NCBI GenBank assembly: GCA_036346375.1
Contig: CM070500.1
Location: forward strand, 82,006,437 to 82,070,436
Source: Guadua angustifolia
Lineage: Eukaryota > Streptophyta > Magnoliopsida > Poales > Poaceae
DNA: 64,000 bases
Reading direction: 5' to 3'
Part shown: positions 22,669 through 32,528 of the stretch, piece by piece
How positions within the stretch are numbered: the stretch's first letter is position 1
How the letters are laid out: each line of letters starts with the position of its first letter
Translations under genes and position numbers: made by a program
Notes under the pieces: generated by a model
Seen by the model: the letters and a program-made list of their open reading frames with translations, nothing else
The model's database searches: none
What the model was told of the DNA's origin: nothing

Positions 22669-23334
22669 GTTCTCATGCTTTTTTTTTTCCATAAATAGTC
22701 TTTGGAAGAAAAACCCGAGATAGAACAGAAATGACCAGGCAATCGTGTGGGCCCGTCATCAGAACGTGGATAGACGCGAAAAAGCCGACGCGGCCGCTGC
22801 CCAGATGTTAAAATGAAAAAAGAGAAGCGGCTCATCTCCTTTCACCAGTCGGGCCCGACCACACGTCGCCTAGGCCTCCATGGATCGCACGTGCGAGGAA
22901 ACCCAACCCACGTCGTGTCGCTATCGCCGGGGCCGTCCGTTCCCTGGCCCTCGAGCTTCCACGGCCTGCAGCCCCTGGGCTCACAGTTTCCTCTTCCTTC
23001 TTTTGCACAGAATTTTCATTTGCTCGTCCTAATTACATACCTTTTGCCCTTTGGGGATAGCATTTCTGGTGGTTAAATATGAACTCATCCAAATCGAATC
23101 ACGTGACTATGCCTCTAATCATGATCTTCATGGATGAGATATTGGTCCTGAAATGAGACGGATAAAAGCATTACGAGCAGTACGGCGTAATCGTTACAGA
23201 AGATATGGATTTTTTTTTGCTCAGACTGGTCAGGAAGTGAAAAAAAAATAATGGTTCTGAAACTTGATGATCAGCCAAAAGTTGCTTCTGTTGCTGGGAC
23301 CATCTCACTCCTCACGTGGACATGAGAAATATTA
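22669..23334. other. Intergenic, no gene recognised
   Basis: GC-rich to 23000 with no recognisable protein, AT-rich after that. Nothing further is supported. Confidence 0.35.
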
Positions 23335-23609
23335 GCGGCGAAACTAGAAAATTTTTGATAGAGGTGTACGCTTTACACGTATAACTCTATAGTCTTGTAC
23401 AATGATTTCGTACCATCATAAATCTAACATATACATTTAAAATTTGCTAAAAGTATAATACAAATAGTTCTAAGATTTTAAAAGTATCAAACTATTAAAA
23501 TCGAAATCAATTCAATCAAAAAATTTAACCAATTAAAAACATGAAATTTCGACATTACTCAAATTTTCAGAGATGCCAGGACATAACCAGCACCCCTCTA
23601 GTTCCGCCC
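23335..23609 (+). repeat. MITE with GGCGRAACTAG termini (copy 1)
   Basis: The left end GGCGAAACTAG and right end CTAGTTCCGCC are inverse complements apart from one base. The body aligns in reverse orientation with 60698-60935 (for example TCTAACATATACATTTAAA against TCCAACATATATATTTGAAA). Confidence 0.65.
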
Positions 23610-23631
23610 AAGAGAAATATCATGGAAGGAG

Positions 23632-23718
23632 CGCTCAGGAAATCATACATGCAAAGGGATGGTGCAATTGATTTTTTTTCGCTCAGGAAATCATACATGC
23701 AAAGGGATGGTGCAATTG
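23632..23718 (+). repeat. 39-bp perfect direct duplication
   Basis: The 39 bases starting CGCTCAGGAAATCATACATG at 23632 recur exactly from 23680, separated by nine T-rich bases. Confidence 0.9.
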
Positions 23719-23739
23719 CATGTTGATCGATCAAGCAAA

Positions 23740-24640
23740 AACACGGACGCTCCGAAGGCGTGTTGATACGCACGATATGGGTGGAGGAAGAACAGCAACG
23801 ATATATTCGTATCCAACCGAACGATGAGACCACGTAAGTACGGGCGTACGGCCCTATTTGAGGGTCAGTATTGAACTTGTAAAAGCGATTTTAGTTTCTT
23901 TGTCCAGTAAAGCAGATTAGTAGGTGGTAAGTGTAGTTTTTTTAAAGAATGTTTGGTAAAGTGGCTGTAAGTTGGCTGCTGCAGCTATAGCTGATGTAGA
24001 GCAAAGTTGTCCTCACCCTGGTTCTTGCGATGCGATCAACAGAAGGAGGAGACGATACGGCCACCAGGCATAGGGATGATGCGACCGCCAGGCACTGGGA
24101 GGAGGACGAGGATGCGCTGACGGGGGTAGTAGGAGGTGCCATGCCGACCGGGGAGGAGGAGGCGTCGCTCTGGATGAGGGAGAGCAACAGAAGGAGCTGG
24201 ATCAGGAGAACACCTGATCAGGAGGAAGCGTAGCGGTGAAAAGCACCTTGGCCCGTGCTACGGCTTTTCCTACCGCTTCTGCTACGGCTTAACTTCACAA
24301 CCGCTTTGAAGTTGGACTGTTTGGATGGACTTCAAGCCCAAAGCTAAAGCACAGCTGTAACAAAACTCCCCAAACAGCTCCTACATTTGGTCTTGAGCGG
24401 TGACAAAGCTCAGCTGTGCCTGTCAGTGCCTTCCCGGGTGAGGTACAAAAGCTGAATCAGCTGACAGAGGGCCCGCCACGGTCTCCAAACGGTACACCAT
24501 GCAGGTTTCATTTCTTGGACTCTTAGATTATTTGTTGCAGAAAAAACATCTCTTTTCGTCATTTGATCCTATTACATATATCCTTGCGCCTCGAGCCTCG
24601 TTTGCTGTCGCCTCCTATTTCACTGGTTCAGTACTAGTAC
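23740..24640. other. Intergenic with probable MITE, no gene
   Basis: From about 23945 to 24385 the ends (…GTTTGGTAAAGTGGCTG and CTCCCCAAACAGCTC) resemble hAT-like MITE termini, with a GC-rich interior. The ORF at 23942-24187 has no known domain. Confidence 0.35.
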
Positions 24641-24673
24641 CAGTTACAACTCACAACAAGATAGAGACAGACA

Positions 24674-24804
24674 TCTTTTAATCTCTCACAAAACAGGGGT
24701 AATAGACTTCTTTTAATCTTTCACAAAACAGGGGTAATAAGTCAGTAAGAAACACTATCTGTCGGTAAATTAAGTCAGTAAGAAACACTATCTGTTGGTA
24801 AATT
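24674..24804 (+). repeat. Two adjacent short tandem duplications
   Basis: A 30-base unit starting CTTTTAATCTCTCACAAAAC occurs at 24674 and 24710. A 33-base unit starting AAGTCAGTAAGAAACACTAT occurs at 24739 and 24772. Each pair differs by a single base. Confidence 0.85.
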
Positions 24805-25211
24805 AACGTTGTTGGTTTGGTATTTTCTTGTAACCGTGGTCATGTGATCCAAAACTGCAAAAGAAGACTGTAAAAAGGAGGAGAATCAAGATCGAAATGG
24901 GACTGCAAGTGCAACCTCGGTCAGTGCATGCGCCCTCTTCCAACGCCCTTTTCACCCTGTTTCTCCCATGAATTTCATTTTTCAAAGACTGCGCCTCTGC
25001 ACATGAGGACAGAGGAGAGAGACGTGCCAATCACCAATTGGCTGCAAGGACAAATACAAGTAGTAGTACGGGCTAGTATTCCTTGAGCTGGTCCCATCTC
25101 TTGTACCTTGTTCTCCTCTCTTTTCATGCTTCTTTGATCTTGCGCGTGGTACAGGTCGGAACAGAGTTGGAAGCCAAGGGGTGGGTTGGTGGTGTGGTGG
25201 TGCGCCTGTCC

Positions 25212-26171
25212 ATGGGGAGGTCGCCGTGCTGCGACAGGGCGGCCGTGAAGCGGGGCCCGTGGTCACAGGAGGAGGACGAGGCGCTGCGCGCCTACATCCA
25301 GCGCCACGGCACTGGCGGCAGCTGGATCTCGCTCCCCAAGAAAGCCGGTGAGTGCTAGTTGATCACTGGTCCTGCCATGCCGTGCATGCTTGCATGATGC
25401 GCACCCCTCCTGTTCTTGTTGATGGATGTGCCGTGTTGGTGTAGGGCTGAGGAGGTGCGGCAAGAGCTGCAGGCTGCGGTGGCTCAACTACCTCCGCCCG
25501 GACATCCGGCACGGCGGCTTCACCGACGAGGAGGACGCCATCATCATCTCCCTCTACAGCACGCTCGGGGGCAAGTAAGTAGCTAGGAGCACTCCTCCGA
25601 TATCTCTGGCTCACCGGGCAGGAAGCAAAAGGAGCTTCTCTTTTCTTGGCATGGCCGCGATGACCAAGACGCGCGCTTTTGCGCCTGCAGGTGGTCGCTG
25701 ATAGCGTCGCACCTGGAGAGGAGGACGGACAACGACGTCAAGAACTACTGGAACACCAAGCTCAAGAAGCGCCTCGCCGCCGCGGCCGCCGCCGCGGCCT
25801 CCATCCCTTGCCCGCCCCTCCTGCCGCTGCCGGCGCCGGCCCCAGCGCCAGTGCCGGTACCCGTGAGCATGCACCCGTCTCTGCTCCCGCTCGCCATACC
25901 GACCGTGAAGACCGAGACGTACACCTGCGACGACTTCCTCGTGCCGGCCGAGCTCCAGGACCCGTTCGCCGGGTGCGTGGACGCCGACGGCTCGACGTCG
26001 GCCTCCGCCGCGTCTTCAGCGTCCAACTGGTCGGCGGACAACGGCGCTGTCGACGGCGGCGGGCTCTTCCCGGACTTGTGCATGGGCTCCGAACTCGGCG
26101 CCGCCGGCGCGGTGGATCAGTTCCTCGGTGGCTACTACTACCCTCTCGATCCGAGCTTCTCACTAGTATAG
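25212..26171 (+). CDS. R2R3-MYB transcription factor (subgroup 14, RAX/MYB36-like)
   Basis: Three exons, 25212-25347, 25445-25574 and 25691-26171, with GT-AG introns at the two positions usual for R2R3-MYB genes, give 248 residues. R2 (about residues 12-64) has Trp17, Trp38, Trp58. R3 (65-117) has Phe71, Trp90, Trp109, ending NTKLKKRL. The N-terminus MGRSPCCDRAAVKRGPW and the phrases RHGTGGSWISLPKKAG and RPDIRHGGFTDEED match subgroup 14 (RAX, MYB36/68/87 relatives), which act in the nucleus in meristem, root or endodermis development. The bHLH-binding signature in R3 is absent. The tail is Ala/Pro-rich, then acidic, ending in YYYPLDPSFSLV. The gene appears intact. The subgroup is inferred from the MYB domain only; the exact orthologue is not determined. 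Confidence 0.93.
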
Positions 26172-28474
26172 CTTCTGTGCTCAATTAAACAGTAGTGGTA
26201 CGTAGGATCAGTATACGTGTCACGTGTGCATGTTCTTGTGATCGATCAAACATGTTTTGCCAAAGTACGTATTCGATCGGATCGCTTTTTTGGATGCTGC
26301 AATGCTAGTGAAATGTGTCTCGCCTTCATGATAAAATTCAGTTGCTATCAGAAAAAGAAAAACTATTTCTCGTGCTTCAAATGCGGTGTACATGTCAGCT
26401 CAAGGTTGCTAGATAATTTCAAGTCTCCTCCAGGTGGTGCTTACTTTGCTTGTGGTCTTAAATATGGCGTTGGATTAGCATAATTCAGGATATATGTGTT
26501 CTTGTGAGTTGTGACCAAGCTATCAATTGATCATGTGCTTCAATCTTGATCAGTTTCCTCACTTGAGCATATCAATCGTGTCCACTTCAGAGAAATTATA
26601 CAGTGCTATACTGGTAGTATATTGTGTTGTAGAAATCATATTTAACTATTGATTTGTTAAGATTATTCCTACTATTCTAATATCGGAGAAATTATAAATA
26701 AATCCTAGCTAATCTTTTCTAAGATAAAAAAGAATAAATAGTTTATATTAATTTAGTGTACAGTAAAAGAGCTCTCAATAAAACCTTGAAAAGAGACACT
26801 CTTAAGTGTAGTTCGTTTGCAAGAATAGCTCTACTTTTGTGTCCGAAGTGCGGGTCCTAGTTTATCAATTTGAGCTGCTGGATAGCTTCGCAACGATCAC
26901 TCTTCAGTTTCTTGGGCATCATGCATGTTTAATGCATTTTGAGATGGGTATCGTTTGTTCCATCTATTTTAATCCGGTAGCACATGAGTGCCACAGTGCC
27001 GTCGTACCACCTTCATCTCAAAATTGGGGACTGTGCTGCAAAAACAATGGTTTGGTGTGGCAGCTTAGCTCTTCAGTTTGCGCTTAAAGAACTAGCTCCA
27101 TGCTTGTTCTTATGTGTGGCATGCCTGTGAAAGGCCGCGCTAGCTCCTTGCACACAATCTGCATTGGGACGGAGGCTGCTGAAGATGATGAGCCATGATC
27201 GATCTGAAGATTCGCATGATGTGCACCGGTCTCCAAGTGGGCGGTAACAAAAGTTTTTCGTTTCATTTTTTGTAAAGCTGGACAGGCAGCAGTGGCCCAC
27301 AGGGGGAACAAAACTGGATGGATTGGATAGTACTGCTACTAGTATATGGTTAATGAGACGCCTGTGTGATAACAGAGGGTTAGCCTGACTGATCACACTT
27401 TGTCTGTATCAGGTGGCGAGTAGAATTCTGCGTTTTAATTTTGTAGGGTCGTTTTAACCCCTGCTTGACTGACAGACTTGAGGATTAAACAAAAAAAATA
27501 TATGACCGAACCCGGAGTCGTGAGGAGAACGAAGAGAATTACATGGACAAGATGCCACCATATTTGACTTAGTTGTATGGGGAAGTAGAGAACTGATCGA
27601 TCAGATTAAACCGAAATAGCGGCGAAATTCTCTGGTTAATCCGGGGTTTTACCTGGCATGAGCAGAGAATTACTGGGGCCGTTTCGAGCAGAAGCTGCGA
27701 TCCTCGTCTCGGCATGACTGCATCCTCCCGCTGCTGCAACCTGCCCATGTCGACGGAGCTGCAGGCGTCCATCCAGCGATGGACGGCTCGGATGCCGTGT
27801 GGCTGTGGGCCGTACGTACGTGGCCCCCACCACGAGCGCAAAAGGTAGGGCACACTTCCTTTTTTTTTTTGCAATCTGGAATCTGTCACTTTTAAAGCCG
27901 TTTTGTAATTTTTTTTAATTTTGGTTTTATTCAAAATGTAATTATAAAAATAACTTCATCTTTGACCACAAAAACACTGACATTCGTCACCTGTTGTGTT
28001 GAGAAGCTGTGGCAAGTTCCTACCGAGGTACAGTTCTCGGCAAAAAATATGTCATTAATTATTAACATTAATTTATTAATCATTTAATTAATCAGTTAAT
28101 CAATGATTTTGCTTAATTAAATCAGTTCGTTAATGATACGATGTAGCTATACCTGGCAGTAGCTCCTTTCGAGCTCCTGCTACATGATATCTTTTGTTGT
28201 GGTACGGGAGTGTGCATTTTATCAGCCGAGAAGAAGATCATTTTTTGTAATTGTGTTCAAAGTTGACTAGATTTGCATAATAAACTATAAGGGACTAGAA
28301 AAGTGAATGACTTTTGCAATCTGCGTGGTGCCATGCTCTCTCCTCTTCTCTGCATGCCAAAAGCTTGCGCGCTTCAGCACGTAATCTCTGAGGGCACATG
28401 ATCAGGTCAGCAGTTTAAGCAACTCGTATTTCTCGACGAAATTGCTAGAAATTGGGCATCCGATTTTTCTAAAC
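26172..28474. other. 3' flank of MYB and intergenic DNA, no further gene
   Basis: AT-rich with scattered short ORFs that lack known domains (e.g. 27073-27396 and 27569-27934, minus). Poly-T tracts lie at 27860 and 27910. No RNA gene was recognised. Confidence 0.4.
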
Positions 28475-28636
28475 GCTGCAATATTTTTTCTATTTGTAAA
28501 ATATTTTTTCTACACGTGAAACAGTTTCCTTCTATAATAGTAGAAACGTCAATCCAGATCTCTGCAACATTTTTTTCCTAAGTGTGAAACATTTTTTCTA
28601 CGCGTGAAATATTTTCCTTCGATAATAGTAGAAATG
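28475..28636 (+). repeat. Diverged tandem repeat, about 86-bp period
   Basis: Two units (28475-28548, 28561-28636) share GCTGCAAYATTTTTT, TTTTTTCTACRCGTGAAA and ATAATAGTAGAAA. Inverted pieces of the same words (GAAAAAAATGTTACAGACG) follow at 28663-28715, so the region can fold back on itself. Confidence 0.65.
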
Positions 28637-29302
28637 TGCACACGAAAAATAATATTGCAGACGTTAGAAAAAAATGTTACAGACGTTAAAAAAAATGTTA
28701 CACTAAACGTCTGATAAAACATACTGAGATCAGATGTCTGGGTGCTAGTCCCCGCTATTTCTTGATCGACTGACGTTGATTTCGATAGCGCTCGCGTATG
28801 CAACCGGACGGTTAGAGCTTGTATCAACGAAAAGGGAGGGGAGGTTGTAGCTTCCGTACCTGGCTCCCTCAATTTTCATGAGGTGCTTGGTGGGAGATCT
28901 TTGCATTAACATGTGTGTGGACGGGGGGTGTGTTTTTGTCCGGTTCCCCTTCGTGATTCTGTTGTTATCGGAAGCTAAAATGGCTAAGCATTTGGGTGTG
29001 CATCCAGTCCAGCATGGCGTTTAAATCTCAAACTATGTGTGGTGTCTCCGATAAATTTCTAGTATGTGCAGAGAACGCTCACGTGTGTTGAGTGGTGTGT
29101 GTTGAGTATGCATCGTCTTGTACTTAAAAAATATTGTCACCGTAAAAAAATGTATACATTTTATCTTCTTGAGAGACTCGAAAGGTTCGATTTCACATAA
29201 TCCCTGATGTAACCGTGCAATGGGATAGATTACCACTGCCTGTCTTACATTTTCCTCTTTTCTCCTGAATAAACCAGTTTAATTCCTTATTATGCGTTTC
29301 CA

Positions 29303-29304
<2 letters not shown>

Positions 29305-29349
<45 letters not shown>
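29305..29349. repeat. (AT)22 microsatellite
   Basis: Uninterrupted AT dinucleotide run. Confidence 0.97.
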
Positions 29350-29354
<5 letters not shown>

Positions 29355-30079
29355 GAACGGAAGGAACAAGGGTTGATCCCGAGTAGAGAAGAGTCAGCGG
29401 AGGAAAGTCCATAACGTATTAACATCCACCTCCATTGACTTCTCTGTAAATTTTGACTTTTTGATACATCTGCTCGTTTATCTCTTGAAATGCGTGTAAT
29501 ATTTACCAATTTACGATCCGATTTTTTTTTATAGAATAGTACTCATAAAGTGAAAGCACTTGATTTAGCTAGATATCGGAACAAATGCACCACGAAAACA
29601 CAAGATACAAGTTACCTCCTTCAACCAAGCAATTCTACTGTTCAGAAATTCGACCAAATTACTAGCAGCCACCCCCATCAAATCACATAGCATGATTGAT
29701 CTTTAAAAAAAAATCAAATAGCACAGCTAGCAATTTTGATTGTTGATATGCATGTCCCTCCAAATCCCTAATCCTATCCACTGAAAACATCAATACACTA
29801 TTTTGCTTTACAGAGCAAGACAGGTCATGCTGATCATGATTCACAACGGAAGCCACTTTTGGCTCCAGGACACACGGCAGTGACGGATAGGAAAAGACGC
29901 CCTGCTTTAATTAAGTGTTAACTAAGCAAACGACTTTACTTAGAGCATTCACACTGTGCTAGTTCTTTGTCTCTAAGAGGAAAGAGAGCTCATTGGAGGT
30001 TGCCTCCAAAAAACTGCTTGGAAAATGGCAGCAGCATCCAACCTGGAGGCTGCCTCCTCCAAGCTTGTTTGGTTCACCT
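29350..30079. other. Intergenic, probable old MITE, no gene
   Basis: No coding sequence is recognised. GAGCATTCACACTG at about 29943 and the Gly/Leu-poor, CCTCCAA-rich piece to 30060 resemble MITE ends. Related CCTTGGAGG/GGAGGCC words reappear near 30515-30590, on the other side of the mini LTR element. Confidence 0.35.
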
Positions 30080-30435
30080 TGTTGAAGTATAAGTGAATTG
30101 CTTAGCTTTCCGCATTAGCTTATGCTTTTAGGTGAATTGGTTGGTGTATGCAACTCAATATGGTATCAGAGTCAAGAGGTCTCGAGTTCAATACTTGGCT
30201 GGCGCAATTAAAAAAAATAATTGCAGCCTACTTCTATTCCACGTCCTAGATCTGAGGGAGTCTGTACGTGAGGGGGAGTGTTGAAGTATAAGTGAATCAG
30301 TATACTACATGCATTACACACCACAACAAGCTACTTAACCAGTTATCCCACCCAAATAATACCATAATAACAAAATTTACGTTCTAGACCTTTCCTCACT
30401 TAACCTTTTGGTGGACCGGTTGATGCGTCTCAATA
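30080..30435 (+). mobile_element. TRIM-like miniature LTR retroelement
   Basis: A short LTR starting TGTTGAAGTATAAGTGAAT (30080-30160, ending CAACTCAATA) is followed directly by a primer site TGGTATCAGAG (30161-30171). After only about 118 bp of internal sequence, a polypurine tract AGGGGGAG (30271-30278) and a second LTR starting TGTTGAAGTATAAGTGAAT (30279) follow. There is no coding domain. The second LTR carries an extra ~95 bp starting at 30299, then resumes with CTTAACC…CTCAATACA. Size and layout fit terminal-repeat retrotransposons in miniature. The left boundary of the tandem duplication lies inside it. Confidence 0.7.
30300..30374 (+). repeat. 75-bp inverted repeat, left arm (unit 1)
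   Basis: From GTATACTACATGCATTACAC to ATACCATAATAACAAA. It is the perfect reverse complement of 31397-31471 over 75 bases. Confidence 0.93.
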
Positions 30436-31396
30436 CACTGTTAGAGAGAGATGTTAGGGAATATAGATGAGAGAGAAATTATTTTTGCTTTTAACATATT
30501 CATTTATAGGCCTCACCTTGGAGGTATTTGAAGCTGCTAAACATTACAAGAAATCGTATTAAAATTGGAGGCCATTAGTGGACTCCAGCTTAGAGGCTAG
30601 GATGCCCTTATATCGATAGCGAAGGTTCAGCGCAATGTTCTTGTCCCGACGCTGGTTTTCTGAATATTCCTTTACGAGAAAGCGAAATGTCATGTCTTAA
30701 CAGGTCACTGTTTGACTAATCACGCATCTAGACCTTTCTAAGCTGTAAGCCGTAGCATACATAATTCCGCAACGATCTTTTTTAGTCTGTTCTACTGTAG
30801 CAGGTCGTTGTTCTCTTTCGGGGTCAAGTATGTATGATCATCGTTATCTACTTGATTTTCACCAATTTGCGCTAAAATGGGCGAGCATATATTGCCTATC
30901 CGTAAAACTTTTTTTTTTCTAAATACATGTTTTAGAATTAGTATAGTTTTCATTCCAATAGTCGCGGTGAGTGCTCTTGGCTGAAGTCGAATCAGTAAAA
31001 AAACTTTAATACTTGAAATGAGTTGTCCACCTAGCTAAAGCCTAAAGGTTCAAACTTCAGATCAGTACATATAATGTTTTCTCAAGTTGCGTGTACTTTA
31101 GTATACTCTTCTGCCGTGTTCCATCGATCATCTCCCTTAAAAAAAGAACAGAAGGAATCTGACATCTCCGGCCAATTGCTAGCTCTTGTTTCCAAAATTT
31201 TTGCATGATTTTTTTTCAAAAAAGTTTAGTATAATTTGAGAGATGATTAAGTCAAGGATCAGGAACCTTCCAAATTGCCAAGAAACTCTGTTTGCCCGTT
31301 GCAATCAGAAGAATATTTTAAGTCAGCTGGAGCTTGGCCGTCTTAGCCTGCAGAATGATAAGGTCGGAGCAATTTCTTAATTAGATTGTGATCCAC

Positions 31397-31471
31397 TTTG
31401 TTATTATGGTATTATTTGGGTGGGATAACTGGTTAAGTAGCTTGTTGTGGTGTGTAATGCATGTAGTATAC
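31397..31471 (-). repeat. 75-bp inverted repeat, right arm (unit 1)
   Basis: Perfect inverse complement of 30300-30374, 1022 bp away. The same pair recurs in unit 2 (35971-36045, 37074-37148). Confidence 0.93.
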
Positions 31472-32211
31472 ATAGTTTCTTTTTAGACTTGATATATAGG
31501 GATTCTTGGCCTCCATGCAGTAGCTAGTATACAATACAAGCGTGCATATAGACCCACAAGTTGCATGTAAATTTAATCTGTTTTATGCGTGAGGATTGCG
31601 TGTATACTGATTTTCAGGGGGATACAAGCATCACATAATGTGTTTTGTGAAGCGTCGTCAAGTCGGTGTGTACTTCAGTTCATAAGGATAACTTGAGCCG
31701 ATGATTGTGTTGTACACTACGAAAAAGTGTTTAAAGTAAGCGATGTCCATTTTTTTTAAGGAAGTGATGGTGAAATGATTTCTGGACGTATCAATTTCAC
31801 AAGAAACAATCATTTTCGACCCGAACAAGGAAAATTCCCATGTTCCAAATGAGACCAAACCGTTTCAGCTGAAATTCGTACATTCCAAAGGATTAAGTCC
31901 AGTTTACCTCCTGAATTCTGACCTCTAAAACCGAATGTTTAACTCCATTAACTGCCAAAACCAGATTATTTCATTCCCAAAGGATGCTTTGGCGACGGTT
32001 TTGATTGCGTGGGTTCAAATAAACACTCAAGAGAGGTGTTTTTAAGCTTTTCTTTTAAAAGTTACATAAATATTAAAGAATGAATGGAGGATAAACAGTA
32101 ACTACTTATCCCTTTATTACTTTAAAATTTGTACAAGTTCCAATATTTTATGTAACTTGTGTTAAGAGGGAAAACGTAGAAGCATTGCTCAACCCTAATA
32201 TATTACATTCC

Positions 32212-32398
32212 AAAGGCCCATATATAATGGTTGGGCTATTACGGTCCACTCATACTAGCAGTATTGGCCCATATCCTAACGTAGCCCATTAGATTTCTCA
32301 ACATGGCGGCCCAAAATAAGTCCATTTCCACTTAGGCGATCATAAACGGCTCGCCGCCGCGCACGTGAGGCAGTACAGTAGCGAAGAATTCGACCGTT
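32212..32398 (+). promoter_or_regulatory. Site II (TGGGC/GCCCA) and AACGG cluster upstream of Aurora copy 1
   Basis: Five GCCCA/TGGGC motifs occur in about 100 bp (32216-32220, 32232-32237, 32266-32271, 32284-32288, 32308-32313). Two AACGG cores follow (32345-32349 plus; 32394-32398 minus). Site II elements bind TCP factors and AACGG is the core of the mitosis-specific MSA element bound by three-repeat MYBs, both frequent in plant cell-cycle promoters. Their role here is inferred. Confidence 0.5.
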
Positions 32399-32528
32399 GC
32401 GGCCTCCGGCCAAGTCATAAAGCCCCAAATCTGCGATCCCCAATTCCAAACTCGCCTGCGCTCCCCACCTCCCTCCCTCTCTCGCTCGCCATCTCCCCTT
32501 CCCCCTTCGCTCCTCCGCTCCGCTGGAC

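Noticed and set aside
25263..26184. Long open frames on the minus strand across the MYB exons.
   Set aside because: They are shadows of GC-rich coding sequence. The plus-strand exons have proper splice sites and MYB motifs.
27180..27230. Words reminiscent of miR167 (TGAAG…CATGATC.ATCTGA).
   Set aside because: The match is poor in the core and I see no stem partner.
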